64,000 nucleotides of DNA. It comes from CAVYXF01 sp963772335 (GTDB lineage: Bacteria; Pseudomonadota; Alphaproteobacteria; Rhizobiales; Rhodomicrobiaceae). The notes under the pieces were generated by a model. That model saw only the letters and a program-made list of their open reading frames with translations. It did no database searches and was not told the origin of the DNA. Where the stretch lies: assembly GCA_963772335.1 (NCBI GenBank), contig CAVYXF010000003.1, positions 1 through 64,000 on the forward strand, written 5' to 3'. The position numbers were made by a program, and so were the translations under genes. Shown here in pieces: positions 26,596 to 35,625 of this stretch; positions within the stretch are counted from its first letter, which is position 1; each line of letters starts with the position of its first letter.

Positions 26596-28132
26596 TCAGC
26601 TCTCGACGTGCTGATAGATCCAGGTCTCGGTGAGCGCTTTGCCGTTCTGGTCGAGATAGGCACGCAGGTCGGCGGCGTCCTTGCCTTCCGGAACATAGTC
26701 GAAAATCGCCCGCCAATAGGGCTCGTCCACTACCCGATAGGCGGCGATCGAAATCGATCTGGCCCCTGCTGGCCGTTACCTTCAGCTTGACCCCGTCGTC
26801 ATTGGTGAGTTGGCCGAGCACACCCCCTTCGAAGTCGATCACATATTTCGTGACGCCCGCGCGCAATTTGCCGCCGGGGGTGCCGCCCGCGCCGATGCGG
26901 GTTGCCATGACGCGGCCATTAGGATGCGGGAACGGCGTGTCATTTCGCCAATAGATGCGGTAATGCAGCTCAAGGCGCTTGCCGGTGGTGAAAGGCTCCT
27001 TCGGGCTCCAATAGGCGGCGATATTGTCCTTGGTCTCGTCGTCCGTGGGAATTTCGAGAAGCTGGACAGCCCCTTCACCCCAATCGCCGAGCGGCTCGAC
27101 CCAGACCGAGGGGCGCCTGTTGTAGAACACGCCATCATCCTCGTAGGCCTTGAAGTCGCGCTCCCGCTGCAGGAGCCCGAAGCCTTTCGGGTTCCTATCC
27201 ACGAAGGAGGACACCTTGGTCACCGGCGGATTGTTGAGCGGGCGCCAGATCCGCTCGTCCGACCCGCTCCACATCGAAAGCCCATCGCTGTCGTGAATTT
27301 CCGGGCGCCAGTCACGGCCGTGTAGCCTATTGTTCTTGCCATACCAGAACATCGAGGTGAGCGGAGCAATACCGAGGCGCTGTACGTCGGCGCGCGCATT
27401 GATGACGCACTCGACCTCCGTCACCGCGCCCTGGCCCCGCGTCGCTTTGATCTTGTAGGCGCCGGTCACGCTTGGGCTCTCCAGAAGCGCATAGACCGTG
27501 ATGCCTTCCGGGGTGCCAAGCGGCTCGAGCCAGAAATTTGTGAAACGCGGAAATTCCTCTTCCCGTGGTAGCCCGATATTCAGCGCCAGCCCCCGCGTGG
27601 ACATGCCATATTGGCGCGTCTCGCCGTTCGCACGGAAATAGGATGCGCCGAGAAAGGCGATCCAGTCCGGCTCATTGGGGCCGCGCATCACGCGGAAACC
27701 GGCGAATCCCGTGTCCGGCGGCAGGGCCTTGGCGAAATCAGCGCGGCCATAGGAGAACAGCGCGGGCGTATACTCGACCTCGCGCGACAGCCCGTCATTG
27801 ATGACGAAAATGCGCACCGGCTCCATGAAATATTTACCGACATGGAACAGCTCGACCGGGTAGCTGTCTTTCGCTGGCCAGATTGCCTGGTCGGGACGGT
27901 ATTTGATCTGCTGATAGGCGTCGAAATCGATCTGCTGGATGATTTCGCGGTCCGAGGGCTGTTTCGGCAGAAAAGGCTCCCGGGCCATATCGTTGGCCCA
28001 GCTGATGACCTCGTCCCAGCTGAACTTCACCGGCGGTCCATAGGTCAGGTAAGCTGCGGCGCTTTCCGGCCTGAGAGCGGCTGCGACCGCCATGGCGGCG
28101 GCGCCCGAGACAAACATGCGTCGTGTGATCAT
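26596..28132 (-). pseudogene. opgD: Periplasmic glucan biosynthesis protein OpgD, one frameshift near the C-terminus
   Basis: OpgD acts in the periplasm on osmoregulated periplasmic glucans. The N-terminus carries a twin-arginine signal (ITRRMFVSGAAAMAVAAAL). The MdoG/MdoD catalytic fold follows: PVELFHVGKYFMEPVRI, FGLLQRERDFKAYEDD, YNRRPSVWVEPLGDWGEG and YWSPKEPFTTGKRLELHYRIYW. At about 26765 one extra base shifts the frame after VTASRGQI; the correct continuation (ISIAAYRVVDEPYWRAIF ... TWIYQHVES) is present in the next frame and ends at 26596. Uncorrected, the frame reads on to 26552 with an unrelated tail. Confidence 0.9.
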
Positions 28133-28324
28133 GCTGAGCTTGCGAGGTTAAAATGTACCTGGAATGTAGTCAGGCGAGCGCTTTTTTGAAGGTCTTCAAC
28201 TTCTGCGGGATGCAGAATCCTTCTACATCAGACATGCGGAAATCGGCGCCGCGACGTAAAGCGGCGATCATGGCAAAATCGTGTCTCCAGAACCGCCGCT
28301 GCCCGCAAACGTTGATTAATCAGA

Positions 28325-29593
28325 CTATTCCCAGAACTCAGCCCGATCGGGAATGCGGTTGAATGCAACCTTGGCGCCGCTGTAGCGCGGCATGGAAGGC
28401 GCTACACCAAGCAGCACCGTATCGCGGCCATAGCGGGCATTCAGCCTGTCGAGGGCGCGGGAGAGCTGAAGCCGCTGCGGGTTTTCGGCCCTCCCAGGCG
28501 TCCAGCCGAACAGATCAGGCTGCTCCGCAAGGCAAGGCGAAAGGTCGGTCAACACAACTCCAATCTTGCGGATGCGCCTTGTCCCAACCGCACGGGCTGC
28601 CTCACCCTGGAGCGTGGCAAGCGCACGCAGCACAGAGACGCTATCGGAGGTTAGGGGAAAGCGGCAGGTCTTTTCGAACTTGCTGCCATTCTCCTGCCGC
28701 ACCGAGAGCACGAGGCCCCCGGCGCGGTATTCCATACGCCGCAGCCGGCTTGCGGCGCGCGCGAGCAGCCGCCGGGCGACAGCGAAGGCGGGTGGGCCCT
28801 CGCGCAGGCCGGGCGCCAACACCTGGCTGTGGCTAATGCTCCAGCGGCGAGTCTCCTGGGGCGGTGGATCGACACCGTGCAGCCCGTACCAGAAATGCTC
28901 CCCGCCAATGCCGCCCCAAACGCTGCGCGCGCGGCGCGGCGGGAGTCGGAAAAATTCTGCAATGCTGCGGACGCCTGCCGCGTTCAGGCGGCGCTGCATC
29001 TTACTGCCGATGCCCGGCAGATCGGTCAGCTTGAGGCCGAGCAGCGGGCCAGGAAGGCGATCGGCACCGAGGATGGTCAGGCCATCAGGTTTTTGCATGT
29101 CGCTGGCGATTTTGGCGAGCAGCTGGCTGGGCGCAAGGCCGATCGAAGAGCGCAGGTACCCACCGACCCGCGCCGCAATGCCGCTCTTGATGCGCTGGGC
29201 CAACGCTATGGCGCTGTCGGTCAGACGGTCCGGGCCGACCAGTTCGCACGCGACCTCGTCCACCGAGCACACTTTGGTGACATAAAGGTGCCGGTCGAGT
29301 TCGGCGAGGATGCGATGGTGATAGTCGACATAGACGTCGTGACGCGCCGGCACACAGATCAGCCCGGGACAGAGACGCTTGGCCTCGCCGACATTGGTCC
29401 CGGTCTTGATGCCGAACGCCTTGGCCTCATAACTTGCCGCAATCGCGCAGGTGGAGTCGCTCGCAACTGGAACCACGATAACCGGCTTGTCACGGATGCT
29501 TGGATCTTCCTGCTGCTCGACACTGGCGAAATAGCTGTTCAGATCGAGAAACAGCCACTTAAGGCGAGCCTCGTCCTGCCAGCGTGCGGACAT
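28325..29593 (-). CDS. Y-family DNA polymerase (DinB/ImpB/MucB/SamB group)
   Basis: Encodes 422 aa. It resembles translesion polymerases: WLFLDLNSYFASVEQQEDP contains the first catalytic Asp, the CSVDEVACEL motif provides the SxDE pair, and SIGLAPSQLLAKIASDMQKPDGL plus DLPGIGSKMQRRL form the palm and thumb motifs. The little-finger domain follows. ATG at 29593 is preceded by AAAGGAG at good spacing and is chosen over an in-frame start 19 codons upstream. It may be damage-inducible, but no clear LexA site was seen upstream. Confidence 0.87.
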   Translation of the reverse strand: MSARWQDEARLKWLFLDLNSYFASVEQQEDPSIRDKPVIVVPVASDSTCAIAASYEAKAFGIKTGTNVGEAKRLCPGLICVPARHDVYVDYHHRILAELDRHLYVTKVCSVDEVACELVGPDRLTDSAIALAQRIKSGIAARVGGYLRSSIGLAPSQLLAKIASDMQKPDGLTILGADRLPGPLLGLKLTDLPGIGSKMQRRLNAAGVRSIAEFFRLPPRRARSVWGGIGGEHFWYGLHGVDPPPQETRRWSISHSQVLAPGLREGPPAFAVARRLLARAASRLRRMEYRAGGLVLSVRQENGSKFEKTCRFPLTSDSVSVLRALATLQGEAARAVGTRRIRKIGVVLTDLSPCLAEQPDLFGWTPGRAENPQRLQLSRALDRLNARYGRDTVLLGVAPSMPRYSGAKVAFNRIPDRAEFWE

Positions 29594-29739
29594 GGTCTGC
29601 AACTCCTTTAGAGAGAACCAGAACATAAAGCGAACGTTGGCGCAAGCCACCGTGTTCTGTTTTCAACGATCTCGATAACACTACTGTCCCGAAGCACTTC
29701 CGCCTTGTTACGGTCCTAGAAACATGCTCGGCTCCCGCC

Positions 29740-31050
29740 ATGCTTCTCCGTGTTAGCCAGGACCGGCAGCTTGCGGCTGCGAAAAACCTCATCCAGGAAC
29801 TCGGGCGCCATCTCGATATCCCCGCGTCCGTGCGCCTGTGGGATGGAAGTTACGTGCCGCTCGGGCAAAGCGGCGCAAATGGCGTTGCCATCTCGATTTC
29901 CGAGCCGGGCGTGATCGCCTCGCTCCTGCGCCGGCCGACGCTCGACCGGCTGATCCGTCACTACGCCCATGGCCAGATCGGCATCGAGGGGGGCACGCTG
30001 ATCGATCTCGGCAATCAGCTCGGCGATGGCGGGACGCGCAAGCGCCTAAAGCAAATTAACAAAGCCAAGCTGCTGGCGAGCCTGCTGCCGTTCCTCTTCG
30101 CGCCTGCCGCAAAGCCACCCTCCGCCCGCGATTTCTCTGGCGATGAGATTGGGGAAGGGCGCCGGCAGGAGCAGAACCGGGATTTCATCAAATTTCACTA
30201 CGACGTCGGCAATGACTTCTACCGGCTGTTTCTCGATCCGGAGATGCAGTACTCCTGCGCCTACTTCACCGATAGCGGGGACACGCTGGAGCAAGCGCAG
30301 CGCAATAAGCTGGAGATGATCTGCCGCAAGCTGCGCCTCAAACCCGGCGAAAGCCTGCTCGATATCGGCTGCGGCTGGGGCGGACTGGTCTGCTACGCCG
30401 CCAGCCACTATGGCGTGCGTGCCCACGGCATCACGCTCTCGGATGCGCAGCTGGCGCTTGCCCGTGAAGGGATTGCGGCGCACGGATTGACGGACAAGGT
30501 GACAGTGGAAATCCGCGATTACGCCAACCTGACCGGGAGCTACGACAAGATCGCCTCGATCGGCATGTATGAGCATATCGGCGTCGCTAATATCCCGCGC
30601 TATTTGAGCAAAGTGCGCAGCCTTCTCGCGACCGACGGACTATTCCTCAACCACGCCATCTCGCGGCGCGCCAAGAAGACCGGCCGGCGCTTCTACAAGC
30701 GTGCCGAGCAGCGGGCGCTGCTGAAATACATCTTCCCCGGCGGCGAGTTGGACGATATCGGCCATACGGTCCAGGCCATGGAGCAGCACGGCTTCGAGGT
30801 GCACGATGTCGAAGCGTGGCGCCCGCATTACGCGACCACGACCCGCCATTGGTGCGAGCGATTAACCGCACGGCGCGAGGAAGCCGTGGCGCTCGTCGGC
30901 GAGGAGACCTACCGCATCTGGGTCGCCTATCTCGCCGGCTGCTCGCTCGCCTTCATGCGTGGAACGGCGCGCATCTATCAAACGTTGGTGTCGAAAGGCG
31001 GCAAGGGCGAAGCGCCACTGCCGCTCACAAGAGCGGACTTATATCAGTAG
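29740..31050 (+). CDS. cfa: Cyclopropane-fatty-acyl-phospholipid synthase
   Basis: Encodes 436 aa. It methylenates unsaturated acyl chains in membrane phospholipids using S-adenosylmethionine. Features are NRDFIKFHYDVGNDFYRLFLDPEMQYSCAYF, the SAM-binding SLLDIGCGWGGLVCYAA, IASIGMYEHIG and the active-site C-terminal segment. In Rhodobacter, cfa genes are part of the singlet-oxygen RpoE regulon; an rpoE-chrR pair lies 7 kb downstream, but no clear RpoE promoter was found before this gene. The first ATG is used; length is normal. Confidence 0.92.
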   Translation: MLLRVSQDRQLAAAKNLIQELGRHLDIPASVRLWDGSYVPLGQSGANGVAISISEPGVIASLLRRPTLDRLIRHYAHGQIGIEGGTLIDLGNQLGDGGTRKRLKQINKAKLLASLLPFLFAPAAKPPSARDFSGDEIGEGRRQEQNRDFIKFHYDVGNDFYRLFLDPEMQYSCAYFTDSGDTLEQAQRNKLEMICRKLRLKPGESLLDIGCGWGGLVCYAASHYGVRAHGITLSDAQLALAREGIAAHGLTDKVTVEIRDYANLTGSYDKIASIGMYEHIGVANIPRYLSKVRSLLATDGLFLNHAISRRAKKTGRRFYKRAEQRALLKYIFPGGELDDIGHTVQAMEQHGFEVHDVEAWRPHYATTTRHWCERLTARREEAVALVGEETYRIWVAYLAGCSLAFMRGTARIYQTLVSKGGKGEAPLPLTRADLYQ

Positions 31051-31170
31051 AGTCAGTGCCTTTCGGCGCTCCGGCTTGACAACACCTGCCGGAAATGCGA
31101 TTGCGGCACTGAGCCTGATCTGCGAATATATTCGAATTGCTCACGAATTCTCGATCGCCCGTATTGCGTA

Positions 31171-31905
31171 ATGACCATCGACAGAAGAGTAGTTGCCTGG
31201 CTGGCCGCTATTGCGATTTTTGCCCTCATTCTTCTGAGGCTGTTTTTCCCTGGCCCGGGAGCCTCCTGGCCCTATCCAAATAGTGGGGACTACGCCCCTG
31301 GCTCTTGCATCGAGACGGATTGCGATTACTACCCGAGTGGCTATTGCGGCGACAGCCTCAAGGATGGCTGCGGCTACAGCTCGCGGCGCACTGTCGCTGC
31401 AGGCCATTACAAACCGAGCAAGCCATCTGAGCCGCCCATCGACTGGGACGCTTTCATTCTGCGCTTGCTGATTGCCTCAAGCATCGCCGTGGTGCTGGCG
31501 ACGCTGGTCTCGACATATCTCTCCGGCGGTCTCAGCGATATCCTGAAAGCCCCGATCAATGGCCCGGTGCCCGGCAGCGGCGCCGCCGCCAGTGCGCCTG
31601 TGTCTCCGCTACCGGCCGTGCCGCCGCTTCCGCCACTCCCGCCTTTGCCCCCGCTGCCGCCGCTCGAGACCGCGCCGCCAGCACCCGCTGCCGCGCCGGC
31701 TGCTACGCCGCCACCACAACCCGCAGCAGAAACCCCGCAGCCCGCCGAGGAGCTCTCGCATCCGGAAGCTTTCCCGCCCGAAGCGGCTGAGGAGCAAGAG
31801 CCGGAAAGCCCGCTCGAATCCTCGCTGCCCACACTGCTTGCGCAGGTTCTGGTGATGTCAGCGCTGCTTTTGATCCTGCTCCTCGCGCTGCGCTACGGCG
31901 TCTGA
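31171..31905 (+). CDS. Hypothetical three-TM protein with Cys loop and polyproline repeat
   Basis: Encodes 244 aa with no recognised family. A membrane segment (about 8-25) is followed by a short extracytoplasmic loop holding four Cys at 46, 51, 59 and 67. A second membrane segment (about 95-115) leads to a proline-rich region (about 141-190) with the PPL triplet repeated several times in a row, then an acidic stretch and a third membrane segment (222-241). The layout predicts a membrane-bound protein with a disordered tether. The start follows no strong ribosome-binding site. Confidence 0.6.
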   Translation: MTIDRRVVAWLAAIAIFALILLRLFFPGPGASWPYPNSGDYAPGSCIETDCDYYPSGYCGDSLKDGCGYSSRRTVAAGHYKPSKPSEPPIDWDAFILRLLIASSIAVVLATLVSTYLSGGLSDILKAPINGPVPGSGAAASAPVSPLPAVPPLPPLPPLPPLPPLETAPPAPAAAPAATPPPQPAAETPQPAEELSHPEAFPPEAAEEQEPESPLESSLPTLLAQVLVMSALLLILLLALRYGV

Positions 31906-31909
31906 CGCG

Positions 31910-32857
31910 CTAATTGCCGGTCGGGTTTGCCGCCGCTTGAGCAAGGATTGCCTTGGCTTTCGCGCAATCGGCCTGCATCTGCGCGGCAAGGTCGGTGCCG
32001 GAGCGGAACTTGGCGTCGGCGCGCACGAAGCCGATGAACTCTACATCGATCGGCTGGCCGTAAAGATCGCCGTCGAAGTCGAATAGGAAGACCTCCAGCA
32101 ACGGCGGGCCGGCATCGAAAGTCGGCCGCGTGCCGAGATAGGCGGCACCGTCATAACGGCTGCCTCCGATAAACACCCGCACGGCGTAGATGCCGTGGCC
32201 AAGCGCCTGGTCGCGCGCGAGGCGGATATTCGCCGTCGGAAAACCAAGGCCGGTCCCGCGTCCGGCGCCGGATTCAACCGCCCCCGATATCCGCCACCAA
32301 TAGCCGAGTATATCGGCAGCGGCGGCGACATTGCCTTCGGCCAAGAGTTCGCGGATGCGCGTGGAGGAGAAGATCTCGCCGGAATCGCCGATCGCCTCGA
32401 CAATGGTGACGCCGAAGCCATAGGCGGCGCCAAATTCGGTGAGCTTGGCGGGCGTTCCCTGCCTGCCCTTGCCGAAGAAGAAATCGTAGCCGATCGTTGC
32501 ATGGCAGATGCCGAAAGCGCCGACCAGCACCTCGCGGACGAAGGCTTCTGCGGTCAGCCCGGAGAGCTCGGTGTTGAACGGCAGCACCGCCGCGACCTCC
32601 ATGCCGAGTTCTGCGAACAGCTCAAGCTTGCGTTCGAGCGGGGTCAGCAGGAAGAGCGTTTTCTCCGGCTGGAAATATTTGCGCGGGTGCGGCTCGAACA
32701 CCATCACCCCAGCCGGACAGCCGGCCTGGCGCGCGGCGTGTTTGGCTGCCTCGAGCACGGCGCGATGGCCGCGATGCACGCCGTCGAAATTGCCAATAGC
32801 GAAACCCGCGCCCTTCAGCGCGGACGGGACATCATGCCAGCCGCCAACGATCTTCAT
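31910..32857 (-). CDS. ribF: Bifunctional riboflavin kinase / FAD synthetase
   Basis: Encodes 315 aa. It makes FMN and FAD from riboflavin. The N-terminal adenylyltransferase domain has GFAIGNFDGVHRGHRAVL, VMVFEPHPRKYF and TIGYDFFFGKGRQG, and ISSTRIR-like SSTRIRELLAEG. The kinase domain has GRGTGLGFPTANIRL and the C-terminal EVFLFDFDGDLYGQ. The ATG at 32857 is chosen over a GTG one codon upstream. It converges almost directly on the upstream proline-rich gene (4 bp apart). Confidence 0.93.
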   Translation of the reverse strand: MKIVGGWHDVPSALKGAGFAIGNFDGVHRGHRAVLEAAKHAARQAGCPAGVMVFEPHPRKYFQPEKTLFLLTPLERKLELFAELGMEVAAVLPFNTELSGLTAEAFVREVLVGAFGICHATIGYDFFFGKGRQGTPAKLTEFGAAYGFGVTIVEAIGDSGEIFSSTRIRELLAEGNVAAAADILGYWWRISGAVESGAGRGTGLGFPTANIRLARDQALGHGIYAVRVFIGGSRYDGAAYLGTRPTFDAGPPLLEVFLFDFDGDLYGQPIDVEFIGFVRADAKFRSGTDLAAQMQADCAKAKAILAQAAANPTGN

Positions 32858-32879
32858 CACATCTGCGCGTTATTGCCAA

Positions 32880-33326
32880 TTAGGTGCCGGGTTGCTCGCG
32901 CGATGGAACGAGCAGCAAGGCGTCGCCCTCCAATACCGTTTTGCCGGCCACCGAGCAATCACAGGTAAGCAGCGCCCGCTTCTTTTCGGGAAACAACTCG
33001 GTGACGCGCGCCGTCGCGATCACCTCATCGCCGATCCGCACTGGTGCCCGGAAATTGAGGCTTTGCGAAATGTAGATTGCGCCGGGGCCGGGGAGTCGCG
33101 TCCCGAAAATCGCCGAAATATAGGTGGCCGTCAGCATGCCGTGGGCGATACGCCCCCCGAAAATGGTGCTTGAGGCGAATTCCTCATCCAGATGGAGCGG
33201 ATTGCAGTCACCGGTCACCGCGGCGAAGGTGTCGAGATCGTTCTCGGATACGCGCCTGACATAGCTCGCTGCCAATCCCAAGGCTAGATCCTCGAAATAG
33301 TAGCGGCTTATCACGTGTTCCGACAT
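32880..33326 (-). CDS. MaoC family (R)-specific hydratase-like protein
   Basis: Encodes 148 aa with a hot-dog fold. The conserved MaoC/PhaJ segment is present: FAAVTGDCNPLHLDEEFASSTIFGGRIAHGML, including the catalytic Asp-x4-His pair. Members hydrate enoyl-CoA or related thioesters. The start at MSEHVISRYYFED fits relatives; 15 upstream codons are excluded. It is on the same strand as and 22 bp upstream of ribF, so they may be cotranscribed. The substrate is not known. Confidence 0.87.
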   Translation of the reverse strand: MSEHVISRYYFEDLALGLAASYVRRVSENDLDTFAAVTGDCNPLHLDEEFASSTIFGGRIAHGMLTATYISAIFGTRLPGPGAIYISQSLNFRAPVRIGDEVIATARVTELFPEKKRALLTCDCSVAGKTVLEGDALLLVPSREQPGT

Positions 33327-33467
33327 TCCAACGCTCTCCCTAACGCCTGCAAACGCCATTTTGCAATGCACAAACTACGCTGCATAGCAAAAGTTGCCGC
33401 TCACGCCGGCAGCTTGGCTAATACTTTAGCAGTGCGGTTAACGGCAGAAATGGCAGGGAAGAGAGCG

Positions 33468-34340
33468 CTACCAGGAGAGTTCCGCCAGGGCGGCGACGGG
33501 GCGAGCGCTATGACTGTCGAACAGGCTGGCGAGGGTTGAAGAGCTGAGCTGGCTGCGTGCTGCCGCGCCCAGATGCACACCGCTCGCGACAAACACCGAG
33601 TCGATCTCTTGCGCCGCAGCGCCAGCAATATCGGTGCGGATGCCATCGCCGATGGCGACGATGCGGTGTCGCGCCAGGGCCGCTCCCCGCTTCTGACCCA
33701 CCATCTCGAAGGCGAGATCATAGATCGGAGCATGCGGCTTGCCGGCATAGATGACCTCACCGCCGAGCCGGGTATAGCGCTCGGCCAATGCGCCGGCGCA
33801 ATAGACCAGCATCGTGCCGCGCTCGACCATGACATCAGGGTTGGCACAAATCATGGGCAGCCCAAGCGCCCGCATCGCGCCGAGCAGTTCGGCATAATCA
33901 TCCGGCGTTTCGCAATCGTCATGGCAGAGCCCGCTGCAGATGACGGCCGCGGCCTCCTCTATCCCCAACAGGTGCACGCCGAGATCGTCGAAGATCGGCA
34001 GATCGCGTTCCGGCCCGAGATGGTAGACCGCGCGCCCGGCAAAGCGGGAAATCAGCGTCTGCGTCACGTCGCCCGAGGTGACGATGCCATCATAGCAATC
34101 GTCTGGGACGCCGACCTGGCGCAATTGCTCGGCGACCGTCTCGCGCGGCCGGGGTGCATTCGAAATCAGCACTACGGTGCCGCCCCCCTGGCGGAAAAGC
34201 TGGCATGCCTCGACGGCGTTGGGGAACGGCTTCACCCCGTTATGCATCACGCCCCAGATGTCCGCGAGCCAGGCGTCGTAGCGCCGGGCGAAGGGCGAAA
34301 TGGAATCCAGAACGGGTATTCCGAGAACGTCCGCTTTCAT
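33468..34340 (-). CDS. HAD-type hydrolase, subfamily IIA (TIGR01459-like)
   Basis: Encodes 290 aa. It has HAD motifs: DIWGVMHNGVKPFPNAVEA (motif I, with Trp at +2 from the nucleophile Asp), VVLISNAPRPRETV (motif II), YAGKPHAPIYDLAFEM (motif III Lys) and VAIGDGIRTDIAGA (motif IV). The cap insertion of subfamily IIA lies between motifs II and III. Members are sugar or nucleotide phosphatases; the substrate for this alphaproteobacterial branch is unclear. It is cotranscribed with nothing obvious. The DIWGVMHNG form lacks the second Asp usual for phosphatases. Confidence 0.87.
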   Translation of the reverse strand: MKADVLGIPVLDSISPFARRYDAWLADIWGVMHNGVKPFPNAVEACQLFRQGGGTVVLISNAPRPRETVAEQLRQVGVPDDCYDGIVTSGDVTQTLISRFAGRAVYHLGPERDLPIFDDLGVHLLGIEEAAAVICSGLCHDDCETPDDYAELLGAMRALGLPMICANPDVMVERGTMLVYCAGALAERYTRLGGEVIYAGKPHAPIYDLAFEMVGQKRGAALARHRIVAIGDGIRTDIAGAAAQEIDSVFVASGVHLGAAARSQLSSSTLASLFDSHSARPVAALAELSW

Positions 34341-34508
34341 CGGAAATGCCTAGGTGTAGTGGCTGCCACCGTCAAGCCGAAACAAAGTCTATGCCCGGCT
34401 TATTGCATTCATATGGCGAGATGTACCGGAATCACCATAGCCGGCAGCGCCATAATCCATGGCGGCGATGAATTTTGCGGAATCGGTCGGGTTGCGGGCG
34501 ATCTGAAG

Positions 34509-35297
34509 CTAGGCTTTCAGCGCCGTTGGCAGATGAATGCCGCATTCGAGCTTACCGCGGCCGCGCCAACGGCCGGCACGCGCATCCTCGCCGGCCGTGG
34601 TCCGGGTCGTGCAGGGCATGCAGCCGATCGAGCGGAAGCCGTATTTTGCAAGCGGATGAGCCGGCAGACTGAGACGGCGGAAGCGCAACGCGATCTCCTC
34701 AGCTGTCAGCGCGGCGAGCGGGTTGAATTTCAGCCTCGCACCGTCCGCCTCGACAATCGGGATGGCGTGGCGGCTGCCCCCCTGAAAGCGCTTGCGTCCA
34801 TTCGCCCAGGCTTCAAATGCGGCGAGCGCCCGCGTCAAGGGGCGGACCTTGCGCAAGGCGCAGCAGGCATCGGGATCGCCGGCATGAAGATCGCCCTCGC
34901 GATCTTGCTCTGCGAGCTCGCTCTCCTCGGGATGCAGAGAGCGCACATCCTTCAGCCCGAGCTGCTGCTGGAGCTGGTCGCGATAGCTAAGCGTCTCCGG
35001 AAACAGGTAGCCGGTGTCAATGAACAGCACGGGCAGGCTCGTATCCACCGCCGCCGCAGCGGCCAGGAGCACGGCCGATTCCGTTCCGAAGGACGACACG
35101 ATCGCCAGGCCGCCTGGTCCCACGGCCTCTTGAGCAGCCGCAAGGATATGCTCGGGCGTGGCACCGGCCAGTAAGGTGTCCAAAGCTGCTGCCTGGCGCA
35201 GGATCAACGACAGGGGAATGCTGGAACCCTCGCCTCCCCTGCTGTTCCTTGCAGCAGAAACCGCGGAATGCTGTATGATGGCGTTTGCAGACCTCAT
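34509..35297 (-). CDS. cysH: Adenylyl-sulfate (APS/PAPS) reductase
   Basis: Encodes 262 aa. It reduces adenylylsulfate to sulfite in assimilatory sulfate reduction. The core has SSFGTESAVLLAA and LFIDTGYLFPETL. The four Cys of the [4Fe-4S] cluster are present (Cys145-Cys146 in ACCALRK, Cys226 and Cys229 in IGCMPCT), which indicates the APS-type enzyme of Alphaproteobacteria rather than the enteric PAPS form. The catalytic Cys252 lies in LECGIH. cysI, cysD and cysN are not nearby. A cluster of GAACA/TGTTC half-sites lies upstream. Confidence 0.9.
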   Translation of the reverse strand: MRSANAIIQHSAVSAARNSRGGEGSSIPLSLILRQAAALDTLLAGATPEHILAAAQEAVGPGGLAIVSSFGTESAVLLAAAAAVDTSLPVLFIDTGYLFPETLSYRDQLQQQLGLKDVRSLHPEESELAEQDREGDLHAGDPDACCALRKVRPLTRALAAFEAWANGRKRFQGGSRHAIPIVEADGARLKFNPLAALTAEEIALRFRRLSLPAHPLAKYGFRSIGCMPCTTRTTAGEDARAGRWRGRGKLECGIHLPTALKA

Positions 35298-35325
35298 GGG
35301 CGTGACTCACGTGTGACGATATTTC

Positions 35326-35351
35326 GAACAATGTGTTCTTTATAACGAACA
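35326..35351. promoter_or_regulatory. Three GAACA/TGTTC half-sites upstream of cysH
   Basis: GAACA (35326-35330), TGTTC (35334-35338) and GAACA (35347-35351) form two overlapping inverted repeats with 3-bp and 8-bp centres, 29-54 bp upstream of the cysH start. A TTGACT hexamer on the minus strand (about 35352-35357) could be its -35. The arrangement suits a dimeric repressor or activator. The remaining ~270 bp up to the ABC transporter gene hold no reading frame and no other clear site. The bound protein is unknown. Confidence 0.4.
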
Positions 35352-35625
35352 GAGTCAATCACCGGCGCTTTATGGCGCGTGCTGTACACGAAGCCGTGAA
35401 GGGACAAGCTTAAGGTTTGGTCATAATGTGCGCCTCTGGGGCGGTTCCAGCGTGCTGAACTCGTGCGGCCTTCATTGCTTTCCAAAGTTAACCGACGTTC
35501 TTTGCCCGCTGCCTTTGGCATTCCGGGGCTAGGCCGAACTCTTCGCCTCCATTTTTGGCGCGGTTGACAAACATTCGCAGTCTTAGCAACGACGAACTTT
35601 GCACTCTTAGCAACAGAGCGGATCC

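Noticed and set aside
28153..28362. A small gene between opgD and the Y-family polymerase
   Set aside because: It has atypical composition, no ribosome-binding site and overlaps the 3' end of the polymerase gene.
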